A DNA stretch of 64,000 nucleotides from Ponticoccus alexandrii (GTDB lineage Bacteria > Pseudomonadota > Alphaproteobacteria > Rhodobacterales > Rhodobacteraceae). Of the stretch, positions 56,300-64,000 are shown piece after piece. Both the position numbers and the translations under genes were made by a program. Position 1 is the stretch's first letter, and each line of letters starts with the position of its first letter. Under the pieces are notes generated by a model. The model worked only from the letters and a program-made list of their open reading frames with translations, had not been told where the DNA came from and did no database searches. Where the stretch lies: the NCBI RefSeq assembly GCF_016806125.1, contig NZ_CP047166.1, forward strand, positions 2,914,001 through 2,978,000. Reading direction: 5' to 3'.

Positions 56300-57871
56300 G
56301 TGTCCGATAGCAACGCCCCCGCCCCCTCGCTTTATGCCGCGCGAGAGCCGATCTTCCCGCGCCGCGTGTCCGGCAATTTCCGCAGCCTGAAATGGGTGCT
56401 GATGATCGTCACGCTGGGTATCTACTACGTCACGCCATGGCTGCGCTGGGACCGTGGGCCGCAACTGCCGGATCAGGCGGTGCTGATCGACCTCGCCAAC
56501 CGGCGCTTCTTCTTCTTCTGGATCGAGATCTGGCCGCACGAGTTCTACTTCGTCGCGGGCCTGCTGATCATGGCGGGGCTCGGCCTCTTCCTGTTTACCT
56601 CGGCGCTGGGGCGGGTCTGGTGCGGCTACGCCTGCCCGCAGACCGTCTGGACCGACCTCTTCATCCTCGTGGAGCGCTGGATCGAGGGCGACCGCAACGC
56701 CCGCCTGCGCCTGCACCGGCAAAAGAAGATGGACCTGCGCAAGGCGCGGCTGCGGATCACCAAATGGGCCGCGTGGTTCCTGATCGGGCTGGCCACCGGG
56801 GGCGCATGGGTCTTTTACTTTGCCGACGCGCCGACCCTGCTGCGCGATCTGGTGACGCTGAACGCCCACCCGGTCGCCTATACGACCATGCTGATCCTGA
56901 CGGCCACGACCTTCTTCTTCGGCGGCTTCGCGCGTGAACAGATCTGCATCTACGCCTGCCCGTGGCCGCGCATTCAGGCCGCGATGATGGACGAGGACAC
57001 GCTGACCGTGGGCTATCGCGTCTGGCGCGGAGAGCCGCGCGGCAAGGGCAACGTGCGCCGCAAGAAGCAGTCCGAGGCGCTAGCCGCCGAGCAGGCCGCA
57101 CAGGCCACCGGACAGGGGCCGGACGCCGCGCACTACGCCCCCAGCCCCTACCCTGGCCTCACCGGGGCAGCCGCCGCCGCCCCCGTGGACACCGCCGCTC
57201 ATCAGGATGGCCCCGGCGACTGCATCGACTGCATGGCCTGCGTGAACGTCTGCCCCATGGGGATCGACATCCGCGACGGCCAGCAGATGGAGTGCATCAC
57301 CTGCGCGCTTTGCATCGACGCCTGCGACGACGTCATGGCCAAGCTGGGCAAACCGCGCGGGCTGATCGACTACCTCGCCCTGTCCGACGAGCCGCGCGAG
57401 CGGGCGGGCAACGCGCCGCGCCCGGTCTGGCAGCACATCTTCCGGCTGCGGACGATGATGTACACGGGCCTCTGGGCGCTGGTGGGCTTCGGTCTTGTCT
57501 TCGCGCTGTTCATCCGCCCCGAGATCGAGATGTCCGTGGCCCCGGTGCGCAACCCGACCTTCGTCACCCTGTCGGACGGGACCATCCGCAACACCTACGA
57601 CGTGCGCCTGCTGAACAAGCATGGCGAGGACAGACCCTTCCGCATCTCGCTGACCGGGAACGAGTTCCTGCGCATCCAGCTGGAGGGCACGCCCTACGAG
57701 ACCGTGACCGTGCCCGCGAACGAGACCTTCCTGCAGAAGGTCTATGTGCTCGCCCCGCGCGGCTCTGACCCGGCAGAATCCGAACGAACGGAGTTCCGCT
57801 TCTGGGTCGAGGATCTGACCAGCGGCGACCGCGCCCACAACGACACCCTCTTCAACGGAAGGGCCAACTGA
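56300..57871 (+). CDS. ccoG: CcoG, membrane iron-sulfur protein for cbb3 oxidase assembly
   Basis: The 523-residue protein (FixG/RdxA family) has an N-terminal membrane part with VWCGYACPQTVWTDLFILVE, a second cysteine pair in ICIYACPWPRIQAAM, two 4Fe-4S motifs (DCIDCMACVNVCPMGIDIRD and MECITCALCIDACDDV) and a C-terminal Ig-like domain. It reduces copper for the oxidase in known systems. Translation starts at GTG 56300. Between YRVWRGEPRGKGN and the first cluster motif there is a linker of about 50 residues rich in Ala, Gln, Pro and Gly (residues about 253-305), longer than I expect for the family. Confidence 0.94.
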   Translation: MSDSNAPAPSLYAAREPIFPRRVSGNFRSLKWVLMIVTLGIYYVTPWLRWDRGPQLPDQAVLIDLANRRFFFFWIEIWPHEFYFVAGLLIMAGLGLFLFTSALGRVWCGYACPQTVWTDLFILVERWIEGDRNARLRLHRQKKMDLRKARLRITKWAAWFLIGLATGGAWVFYFADAPTLLRDLVTLNAHPVAYTTMLILTATTFFFGGFAREQICIYACPWPRIQAAMMDEDTLTVGYRVWRGEPRGKGNVRRKKQSEALAAEQAAQATGQGPDAAHYAPSPYPGLTGAAAAAPVDTAAHQDGPGDCIDCMACVNVCPMGIDIRDGQQMECITCALCIDACDDVMAKLGKPRGLIDYLALSDEPRERAGNAPRPVWQHIFRLRTMMYTGLWALVGFGLVFALFIRPEIEMSVAPVRNPTFVTLSDGTIRNTYDVRLLNKHGEDRPFRISLTGNEFLRIQLEGTPYETVTVPANETFLQKVYVLAPRGSDPAESERTEFRFWVEDLTSGDRAHNDTLFNGRAN

Positions 57872-57872
57872 C

Positions 57873-58346
57873 ATGGCTGCACAAGCGAAACGGGAATTCC
57901 GCCTGACGGGGTGGCATGTTCTGGGCATCTTCGGCGGGGCCTTCGCCGTCATCATCGGCGTCAATATCGCGCTGGCGGTGAATGCGGTACGGACCTTCCC
58001 GGGGGTCGAGACGAAGAATTCGTACATCGCCAGCCAGACCTTCGACGACCGCCGCAGCGCGCAAGAGGCGCTGGGGTGGACGGTCCGCGCCGATGCGGAA
58101 GACGACCGGGTGGTGCTGGCGATCACCGATGCCGAGGGCAAGCCGGTGCAGGCCGGCCAGTTGACGGCCACGCTGGGCCGCGCCACCCACGTCAAGGATG
58201 ACCGGATGCCGGACTTCGCCTTCGACGGCCACGCCTATGTGGCGCACGAGGCGCTGGCGCCCGGCAACTGGAACATCCGCATGACCGCCACCGCCCTCGA
58301 CGGCACGCCCTTCGAACAGCGGGTCGTGCTGCACGTCCATCACTGA
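57873..58346 (+). CDS. ccoH: CcoH/FixH, cbb3 oxidase assembly protein
   Basis: The 157-residue protein has one N-terminal span (GWHVLGIFGGAFAVIIGVNI) followed by the FixH segment NAVRTFPGVETKNSYIASQT and a periplasmic beta domain ending QRVVLHVHH. It stabilises the oxidase during assembly. It starts 1 base after ccoG. Confidence 0.92.
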   Translation: MAAQAKREFRLTGWHVLGIFGGAFAVIIGVNIALAVNAVRTFPGVETKNSYIASQTFDDRRSAQEALGWTVRADAEDDRVVLAITDAEGKPVQAGQLTATLGRATHVKDDRMPDFAFDGHAYVAHEALAPGNWNIRMTATALDGTPFEQRVVLHVHH

Positions 58347-58396
58347 ACCCTCCCGCAGGGTGGGTCCGCAACCCACCGCCCCAAGGCCGCAAATCC

Positions 58397-60580
58397 ATGA
58401 CCGCCACGCTTCGCGCCCCCGTCTCTGCCTGCCCCGCCTGCTCTGCCGCGCCCGCCGCAGAGGCGCTGGCAGAGCGTCCGCCCGTGGACGCCCGCCTGAC
58501 CCTGTCGCTGCCGACGATCCACTGCGCGGCCTGCATGGCAACCGTGGAACGCGCGCTGACGGCGCATCCGCAGGTGCGCGCGGCGCGGGTGAACCTGACG
58601 TTGAAGCGCGCGACCGTGGACGCCGCACCCGGGGTCACCGCCGAGGAGCTGATCCCGCTGGTCGAGGGTGCGGGCTACGAGGCGCATGAACTCGACGGCA
58701 CGGCACTGAACGCCACCGCCACCGACCGCGCGGGCCGCGAGTTGCTGATGCGCCTCGCCGTGGCGGGCTTTGCCGCGATGAACGTGATGCTGCTGTCGGT
58801 CGCGGTCTGGTCGGGGGCCGAGGGGCCAACCCGCGACCTCTTCCACTGGATCTCCGCCGCCATCGTCCTGCCTGCCGTGGGGTTCTCCGCGCAGCCCTTC
58901 TTTCGCAACGCCCTGACCGCCCTGCGGGCCCGGGCGCTGAACATGGACGTGCCGATCTCGCTGGCGATCCTGCTGGCCGTGGGCACCTCGCTCTGGGAAA
59001 CCGCGCTGTCCGGGGAACACGCCTATTTCGACGCCGCCATCACGCTGACCTTCTTCCTGCTGACGGGCCGCTACCTCGACCACCGCACCCGGGCCGTCGC
59101 CCGCTCCGCCGCAGAGGAACTGGCCGCGCTGGAGGTGCCGCGTGCGGTGCGCATCGGCACCTCGGGGGACGAGACGGTGGCCGTGGTCGACCTGCGCGTG
59201 GGCGACCTGATCCGCCTGCGCCCCGGCGGCCGGATGCCGGTGGACGGGGTGATCGAAGAGGGCACCTCGGAAACCGACCGCTCGCTGCTGACCGGGGAAA
59301 CCCTGCCGGTGCTGGCCGAACCGGGCCGCGCCATCAGCGCCGGAGAGGTCAACCTGACCGGCCCGCTGCTGGTGCGCGCCAGCGCCGTCGGGCGCAACAC
59401 CTCGCTTGCGCGGATGGCCGATCTGGTGGCCGTGGCCGAGTCCGGGCGGTCGCGCTACACCTCGCTCGCCGACCGCGCGGCAAAGCTTTATGCCCCGGGG
59501 GTCCACATCCTTGCGGGCCTCGCCTTCCTTGGCTGGCTGGCCTGGGCGGGCGACCTGCGGGTGGCGCTGAACATCGCAGCAGCCGTGCTGATCATCACCT
59601 GCCCCTGCGCGCTGGGTCTGGCCGTGCCAGCCGTCACCACCGCCGCCTCGGGGCGGCTGTTCCGGCGCGGCCTGCTGATCAAGGACGCGACGGCGCTGGA
59701 GCGGCTGGCGCAGGTGGACACGGTGGTCTTCGACAAGACCGGCACGCTGACCACCGGCACACCGGAACTGACCAACATCGGCGACCTGCCCGAAGAGGCG
59801 CTGCGCGTGGCCATGGCGCTGGCGCTGGGGTCCGCGCATCCGCTGTCGCGCGCCATCCTGACCGCCGGACAGACCGCCGGACTGCGCCCCGAGACCGTCA
59901 GCGACATCACCGAAGTGCCGGGCCATGGCACCGAAGGCCTGTGGCAGGGCCGCCGCGTCCGCCTTGGCCGCGCCGCTTGGACCGGCGGTCAGCCGACCGA
60001 GCAGACCGCCGCATGGCTGGCGGTGGCGGATGAGGCGCCATGCGCCTTCCTCTTCTCGGACCGGCTGCGCGAGGGCGCGGCAGAGGCGGTCGCCGCCCTG
60101 CGCGCCTCGGGCCTGAGGGTGCTGCTGATGTCCGGCGACACGCCCGCCGCCGTCGAGGCGCTCGCCCGCAGGCTGGAGATCCCGCAGTGGGTCGCCGAGG
60201 CCCTGCCGCAGGACAAATCCGCCCGGGTCGAGGCGCTGACCCGCGAGGGCGCCCATGTGCTGATGGTCGGCGACGGGCTGAACGACACCGCCGCGCTGAC
60301 CGCCGCGCATGTCTCGATCTCGCCCGCCTCGGCACTGGACGCGGCGCGCGTCGCCTCTGACATCGTGCTTCTGGGCCAGAGCCTTGCCCCAATCCCCGAA
60401 GCGCTGACGACGGCGCGCAAGGCCGTGAAACGCATCCGCGAGAACTTCACCGTGGCGACGTGGTACAATATCATCGCCGTGCCGCTGGCGGTGGCGGGGC
60501 TCTGCTCGCCGCTGATCGCGGCGCTGGCCATGTCGGCCAGTTCGATCACCGTCTCGTTGAACGCCCTGCGCATCCGCTAG
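58397..60580 (+). CDS. ccoI: CcoI, copper-transporting P1B-type ATPase
   Basis: The 727-residue ATPase exports copper for the cbb3 CuB site. An N-terminal CPACSAAPAAEA pair precedes the heavy-metal domain with IHCAACMATVERAL. The membrane CPC motif is TCPCALGLAVPAV, the phosphorylation site DKTGTLTTGTPE and the hinge MVGDGLNDTAALTAAH. The CPC sequence and position in ccoGHIS give the copper assignment. Confidence 0.95.
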   Translation: MTATLRAPVSACPACSAAPAAEALAERPPVDARLTLSLPTIHCAACMATVERALTAHPQVRAARVNLTLKRATVDAAPGVTAEELIPLVEGAGYEAHELDGTALNATATDRAGRELLMRLAVAGFAAMNVMLLSVAVWSGAEGPTRDLFHWISAAIVLPAVGFSAQPFFRNALTALRARALNMDVPISLAILLAVGTSLWETALSGEHAYFDAAITLTFFLLTGRYLDHRTRAVARSAAEELAALEVPRAVRIGTSGDETVAVVDLRVGDLIRLRPGGRMPVDGVIEEGTSETDRSLLTGETLPVLAEPGRAISAGEVNLTGPLLVRASAVGRNTSLARMADLVAVAESGRSRYTSLADRAAKLYAPGVHILAGLAFLGWLAWAGDLRVALNIAAAVLIITCPCALGLAVPAVTTAASGRLFRRGLLIKDATALERLAQVDTVVFDKTGTLTTGTPELTNIGDLPEEALRVAMALALGSAHPLSRAILTAGQTAGLRPETVSDITEVPGHGTEGLWQGRRVRLGRAAWTGGQPTEQTAAWLAVADEAPCAFLFSDRLREGAAEAVAALRASGLRVLLMSGDTPAAVEALARRLEIPQWVAEALPQDKSARVEALTREGAHVLMVGDGLNDTAALTAAHVSISPASALDAARVASDIVLLGQSLAPIPEALTTARKAVKRIRENFTVATWYNIIAVPLAVAGLCSPLIAALAMSASSITVSLNALRIR

Positions 60581-60589
60581 GACAGAGCC

Positions 60590-60751
60590 ATGAACATCCT
60601 CACCTATCTCATCCCGATCTCGCTGGTGCTGGGCGGCGCCGGGCTGGCCTTCTTTCTCTACACGCTGCGGTCGAACCAGTACGACGACCCCGAAGGTGAC
60701 GCGCGGCGGATCCTGTCGGGGGAATACGACGACCGGCCCAAGCCGGATTGA
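60590..60751 (+). CDS. ccoS: CcoS, cbb3 oxidase maturation protein
   Basis: The 53-residue protein starts MNILTYLIPISLVLGGAGLA and has a single span, then FFLYTLRSNQYDDPEGDARR, the conserved CcoS end of helix and DDPEGDA motif. It is 9 bases after ccoI and is the last gene of the group. CcoS is needed for cofactor insertion in the oxidase of relatives. Confidence 0.93.
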   Translation: MNILTYLIPISLVLGGAGLAFFLYTLRSNQYDDPEGDARRILSGEYDDRPKPD

Positions 60752-60792
60752 GGCAGCGCAGGGGCCTGCGGTCGGTCCGGATTGGGGCCGTC

Positions 60793-60849
60793 GAGGGGGC
60801 TCTGCCCCCGCGCTGCGCGCCCCCCGGGATATTTCAGGACAGAAGAAGA
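60793..60849. repeat. Dispersed hairpin element, copy 2
   Basis: GGGGGCTCTGCCCCCGC, then GCCCCCCGGGATATTTCAGG and AGAAGAAGA. Matches copy 1 (36524-36580) in order and spacing. It lies between convergent ccoS and the truncated GMC gene. Confidence 0.75.
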
Positions 60850-60863
60850 CGGGCAGCGGCGCC

Positions 60864-61673
60864 CTATGCGCGCCCGAGGATCATGTCAGAGGCCTTTTCG
60901 GCGATCATGATCGTGGGCGCGTTGGTGTTGCCGCTGCAGATGCGCGGCATGACGCTGCCATCGGCCACGCGCAGGTTCTCGAGGTCGCGAAAACGCAGGG
61001 TCGAGTCGAGCGGCGCATCTTCGCCGCCCATCCGCAAGGTCGAGACCGGGTGGAAGATCGTGGTGCCGATCTCTCCGGCGGCGTGGGCGAGGTCTTCGTC
61101 CGTCTCGAAGGACAGGCCCGGCTTGATCTCTTCGGGCGCATGGCGGGCCATGGCGGATTGCGCCATGATCCGGCGTGTCAGGCGGATGGCACTGGCCGCC
61201 GTGCGGCGGTCGCCCTCGGTCGACAGGTAGTTGGGCGCAATCCGGGGGGCGTCGCGGAAATCCGGTGAGGTCAGATGCACCGTGCCACGGCTTTCGGGGC
61301 GCAGGTTGCAGACGCTGGCGGTCAGCGCCGGGTAGCTGTGCAGCGGCTCCCCGAAGGCACCGAGGGACAGCGGCTGGACGTGGTATTCGAGGTCTGCCGT
61401 GGCGATCTCTGGGCGCGATTTCGCGAAGACGCCCAGTTGCGAGGGCGCCATGGGCATCGTGCCGCTGCGGCGCAGCGCGTATTCGGCGCCGATCATGGCC
61501 TTACCCCAGAGCGAATTGGCCAGCGTGTTCAGCGCCTTGGCCCCGGTCAACCGCCATGAGCAGCGCAGTTGCAGGTGGTCCTGCAACTCTGCCCCGAGGC
61601 CCGGCAGGCGCGGATTGCTTGCCGGAACCGGGCCGTTGGATGGCGCTGTTGCGAAAGGCGTCGGCCTTGGCAC
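60864..61673 (-). pseudogene. 5'-truncated GMC oxidoreductase (choline dehydrogenase type)
   Basis: The frame encodes only the C-terminal half of a GMC flavoprotein: homologous sequence begins at LPGLGAELQDHLQLR and runs through SRGTVHLTSPDFRDAPRIAP, HPVSTLRMGGEDAPLD and a normal end CSGNTNAPTIMIAEKASDMI. The FAD-binding GxGxxG half is missing; the upstream space is only 58 bases before the Lrp gene. The first 22 residues (MPRPTPFATAPSNGPV) are not homologous. It is therefore a remnant, although the frame itself is open. Confidence 0.85.
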
Positions 61674-61731
61674 CGGCTGGACGGTCGACGTCAGCCAACC
61701 GCCACGGTCGGGACACGGGCCATGCCTCCCG

Positions 61732-62190
61732 TCAGACCGGCAGCGCCGTCGTCTTGAACACTGTGCGCAGCGCGAAAGAGGATTGCATCTGCGCCACCCC
61801 GGGCAGGCGCGTCAGATACTGGCGGTGAATGCGGGCGAAATCCTCGGTATCCGCCGCCACGATCTTGAGGATGTAATCCGCCGTGCCCGCCATCAGGTGA
61901 CATTCCAGCACGTCCGGCACGCGGGCCACGGCAGTCTCGAAGGCTTCGAGCACTTCGTCGGCCTGCGCGCTGAGCGTGATCTCGACGAAGACCGTGGTCG
62001 GCATCCCCAGCCGCCGGGCATCCAGCAACGCCACGTAATCGCGCACGTATCCCTCGGCCTCCAGCCGCTGAACGCGCCGATGACAGGACGAGGCAGAGAG
62101 GTTCACAGCCCCGGACAGGTCGGCGTTGGAAATGCGCCCGCGCCGCTGAAGCACGCGCAGGATGCGCCGATCCGTCTCGTCCAAGCTCAT
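61732..62190 (-). CDS. Lrp/AsnC-family regulator, probable regulator of alanine dehydrogenase
   Basis: The 152-residue protein has the helix-turn-helix DETDRRILRVLQRRGRISNA then NLSASSCHRRVQRLEAEGYV and a C-terminal ligand domain (VLECHLMAGTADYILKIVAA). It is divergent from ald with 137 bases between, the usual arrangement for an AldR-type activator that senses alanine. Confidence 0.88.
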   Translation of the reverse strand: MSLDETDRRILRVLQRRGRISNADLSGAVNLSASSCHRRVQRLEAEGYVRDYVALLDARRLGMPTTVFVEITLSAQADEVLEAFETAVARVPDVLECHLMAGTADYILKIVAADTEDFARIHRQYLTRLPGVAQMQSSFALRTVFKTTALPV

Positions 62191-62327
62191 TTGGCGAAGA
62201 GTCCTTCCGTCTTTGCCGCATGCAGGCGAAGAATCCGCCGCCGGGCTGCGCGAGAGTGCGCAAGTTCGGCACCGATTTGCAAGCGATCCATGCCATACCG
62301 CACTCCATCAACAGGGAGGATATTTCA

Positions 62328-63446
62328 ATGATCATCGGCTGCCCGAAGGAAATCAAACCGCAGGAATTTCGCGTCGGCCTCACGCCCAATACCGCGCGTG
62401 AGGCCGTCTCTCATGGCCACAAGGTTGTGGTCCAGACCGGCGCGGGGGCGGGCTCGGGCTTTCCCGACGCCGACTACACCGCCGCCGGGGCGCGGATCGT
62501 GGACACCGCCGAAGAGGTCTTTGCCACCGCCGAGATGATCGTCAAGGTGAAGGAGCCGCAGGCGGGCGAGCGCAAGATGCTGCGCGAGGGCCAGTTGCTG
62601 TTCACCTACCTGCACCTCGCGCCCGACCCCGAGCAAACAAAGGACCTGCTGGCCTCGGGCTGCACGGCCATCGCCTACGAGACCGTGACCGACCCGCGCG
62701 GCGGCCTGCCTCTGCTGGCGCCGATGTCCGAGGTCGCGGGCCGTCTGGCGCCGCAGGTCGGCGCATGGTCGTTGCAGAAGGCCAACGGCGGACGCGGCGT
62801 GCTGATGGGCGGCGTCCCGGGCGTTGGTCCGGCCAATGTGGTGGTGATCGGCGGCGGCGTCGTGGGCGCCCATGCCGCCCGCATCGCGGCGGGCATGGGC
62901 GCGGATATCACCGTGCTCGACCGCTCGCTGCCGCGGATGCGCTACCTCGACGACCTCTACGGCGGCACTTTCAAGACCCGATACGCCAGCGCCGGGAACA
63001 CCGCCGAGCTGGTGGAACAGGCCGATATGGTGATCGGCGCGGTGCTGATCCCCGGCGCCGCCGCGCCCAAGCTGGTGTCCAAGGCGCAGCTGTCGGACAT
63101 GCGCCCCGGCGCGGTGATCGTCGATGTCGCCATCGATCAGGGCGGCTGCTTCGAGACCTCACGGGCCACCACCCATCAGGACCCGATCTACGAGGTCGAC
63201 GGCATCGTGCATTACTGCGTCGCCAACATGCCCGGCGCCGTGGCCCGAACCTCGACCATCGCGCTGACCAACGCAACGATGCCCTTCCTGCTGGACCTCG
63301 CCGACAAGGGCTGGCGGCAGGCCTGCGCCGACGATCCGCACCTGCTGGAAGGCCTGAACGTCCACGCCGGCAAGCTGACCTATTACGCCGTGGGCAAGGC
63401 GCTTGGGATCGACGTCATGTCGCCGCAGCTTGTCCTGAAGGGCTGA
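62328..63446 (+). CDS. ald: Alanine dehydrogenase
   Basis: The 372-residue enzyme oxidises L-alanine to pyruvate with NAD. Motifs: [20 protein letters not shown], the [20 protein letters not shown] region, the nucleotide-binding [20 protein letters not shown] and [19 protein letters not shown]. The ATG at 62328 follows AGGGAGGA by about 9 bases; upstream in-frame residues to 62220 are rejected. Confidence 0.96.
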   Translation: MIIGCPKEIKPQEFRVGLTPNTAREAVSHGHKVVVQTGAGAGSGFPDADYTAAGARIVDTAEEVFATAEMIVKVKEPQAGERKMLREGQLLFTYLHLAPDPEQTKDLLASGCTAIAYETVTDPRGGLPLLAPMSEVAGRLAPQVGAWSLQKANGGRGVLMGGVPGVGPANVVVIGGGVVGAHAARIAAGMGADITVLDRSLPRMRYLDDLYGGTFKTRYASAGNTAELVEQADMVIGAVLIPGAAAPKLVSKAQLSDMRPGAVIVDVAIDQGGCFETSRATTHQDPIYEVDGIVHYCVANMPGAVARTSTIALTNATMPFLLDLADKGWRQACADDPHLLEGLNVHAGKLTYYAVGKALGIDVMSPQLVLKG

Positions 63447-63506
63447 GACCGCCCCCGCGCATGGCCCCTCCGCCAGCGGCGCAGGCACCGCACCGGGATA
63501 CCGGCG

Positions 63507-63542
63507 AAAAAAGGCCCCGGATCGCATCGACGGTCCGGGGCC
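63507..63542 (-). terminator. Rho-independent terminator of the small secreted-protein gene
   Basis: On the minus strand GGCCCCGGA, 12-base loop, TCCGGGGCC then TTTTTT, 17 bases after the stop at 63559. Confidence 0.85.
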
Positions 63543-63558
63543 AGCCCTGTCGGTGGGG

Positions 63559-63804
63559 TCAGCGGAATGCGGGCAGCACGACCGCGCCCTGATCGACAGG
63601 CACACCCGGGCAGGACAGGCAGCCCGGCGTGGGGATCTTGATCTTCAGTTTCGGCTTGGGGTGCAGGATATGGTCCGGCACCTGATGCAGCACCCTCTTG
63701 CTGGGCAAGGGGAAGCCGCCCTTGAATTCGGCAGCGATGGGGTCGGCAAGGGCGCCGGTCGCGCCCAGTCCCAGGGCGAGGGTCATCAGGATCAGGGTCT
63801 TCAT
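63559..63804 (-). CDS. Small secreted protein, function unknown
   Basis: The 81-residue product has a Sec signal (MKTLILMTLALGLGATGALA) and a proline- and lysine-rich mature part (LHPKPKLKIKIPTPG) with a CLSC motif. Its own strong terminator supports a real gene. The two cysteines could bind a metal or form a disulfide. No family recognised. Confidence 0.6.
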   Translation of the reverse strand: MKTLILMTLALGLGATGALADPIAAEFKGGFPLPSKRVLHQVPDHILHPKPKLKIKIPTPGCLSCPGVPVDQGAVVLPAFR

Positions 63805-64000
63805 GGAAAAGTCCTTTCGCTATGACTTGGTATCGAAGGTTTTTTTATCGAATACGCCAGAAGCGGCGTGCCCTCACCTGTCGCCAGGAGAGAGTGACAT
63901 TCCAAATCCCGGCGGCGTTATCCGATGACCGCATCGCAACCCACGGGTCTTACCGGGTTTTTCCAGAGGGGCTTGGCGCCGCGCGCAATCAGGCTAGGGT
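63805..64000. other. Right-hand edge, no gene identified
   Basis: It must contain the promoter of the small secreted-protein gene; a run of seven T bases follows GGT at 63838. No start of a further gene can be supported within the window. Confidence 0.4.

Overview
The window is GC-rich chromosomal DNA from an alphaproteobacterium, most likely a roseobacter-type member of the Rhodobacteraceae. The reasons are the soxSRT/soxVWXYZABCD layout, FnrL with TTGA-N6-TCAA boxes in front of ccoNOQP and ccoGHIS, a CycM-type membrane cytochrome c, and the KpsS/export-lipoprotein/KpsC capsule trio. It reads as ordinary core and lifestyle chromosome. I found no rRNA, tRNA, CRISPR array, transposase or integrase.

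Layout: (1) 1-9533, sulfur oxidation. soxD (cut by the window edge), soxC, soxB, soxA, soxZ, soxY, soxX, soxW and soxV run leftward; soxS, soxR and soxT diverge rightward. They build the periplasmic thiosulfate-oxidising multienzyme system, its thiol-reductant supply and its ArsR-type repressor. An ATTCA-N6-TGAAT inverted repeat occurs before soxX and before soxC, with a degenerate copy between soxV and soxS. (2) 9648-19661: an MFS transporter, riboflavin genes ribE and ribD plus nrdR on the minus strand, enclosing a plus-strand capsule block kpsS-export lipoprotein-kpsC; then DUF1353, YjbQ and a small secreted protein. (3) 19901-24310: rpoD and dnaG. (4) 24512-34999: two related cassettes of a VWA-domain Tad-like protein, a TadE-like protein of 177 residues and a second TadE-like protein, pointing outward on either side of gdhA; the minus cassette has two tandem VWA paralogues. 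No other Tad pilus genes are present. The last gene of the plus cassette stops at a TGA that aligns exactly with the Trp codon of a motif shared with the two VWA paralogues, and the motif continues in frame beyond the stop. (5) 35348-44281: a membrane protein, ogt-type methyltransferase, pheA, cycM and the yejABEF peptide ABC importer. (6) 44346-60751, microaerobic respiration: hemN and fnrL share an FNR box, then phzF, DUF1428/MarR, a universal stress protein divergent from ccoNOQP, a PAS-GAF-GGDEF protein, a LysR regulator and ccoGHIS. (7) 60864-64000: a 5'-truncated GMC oxidoreductase, Lrp/AsnC divergent from alanine dehydrogenase, and a small secreted protein.

Functionally, the sox block supplies electrons from reduced sulfur compounds and the cbb3 block (ccoNOQP with its assembly genes, hemN for anaerobic haem, FnrL as oxygen sensor) uses electrons at low oxygen. 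The least explained parts are the duplicated VWA/TadE cassettes and their GNGDxDAPGGS motif, and an orphan FNR box at the end of the GGDEF gene with no clear target.
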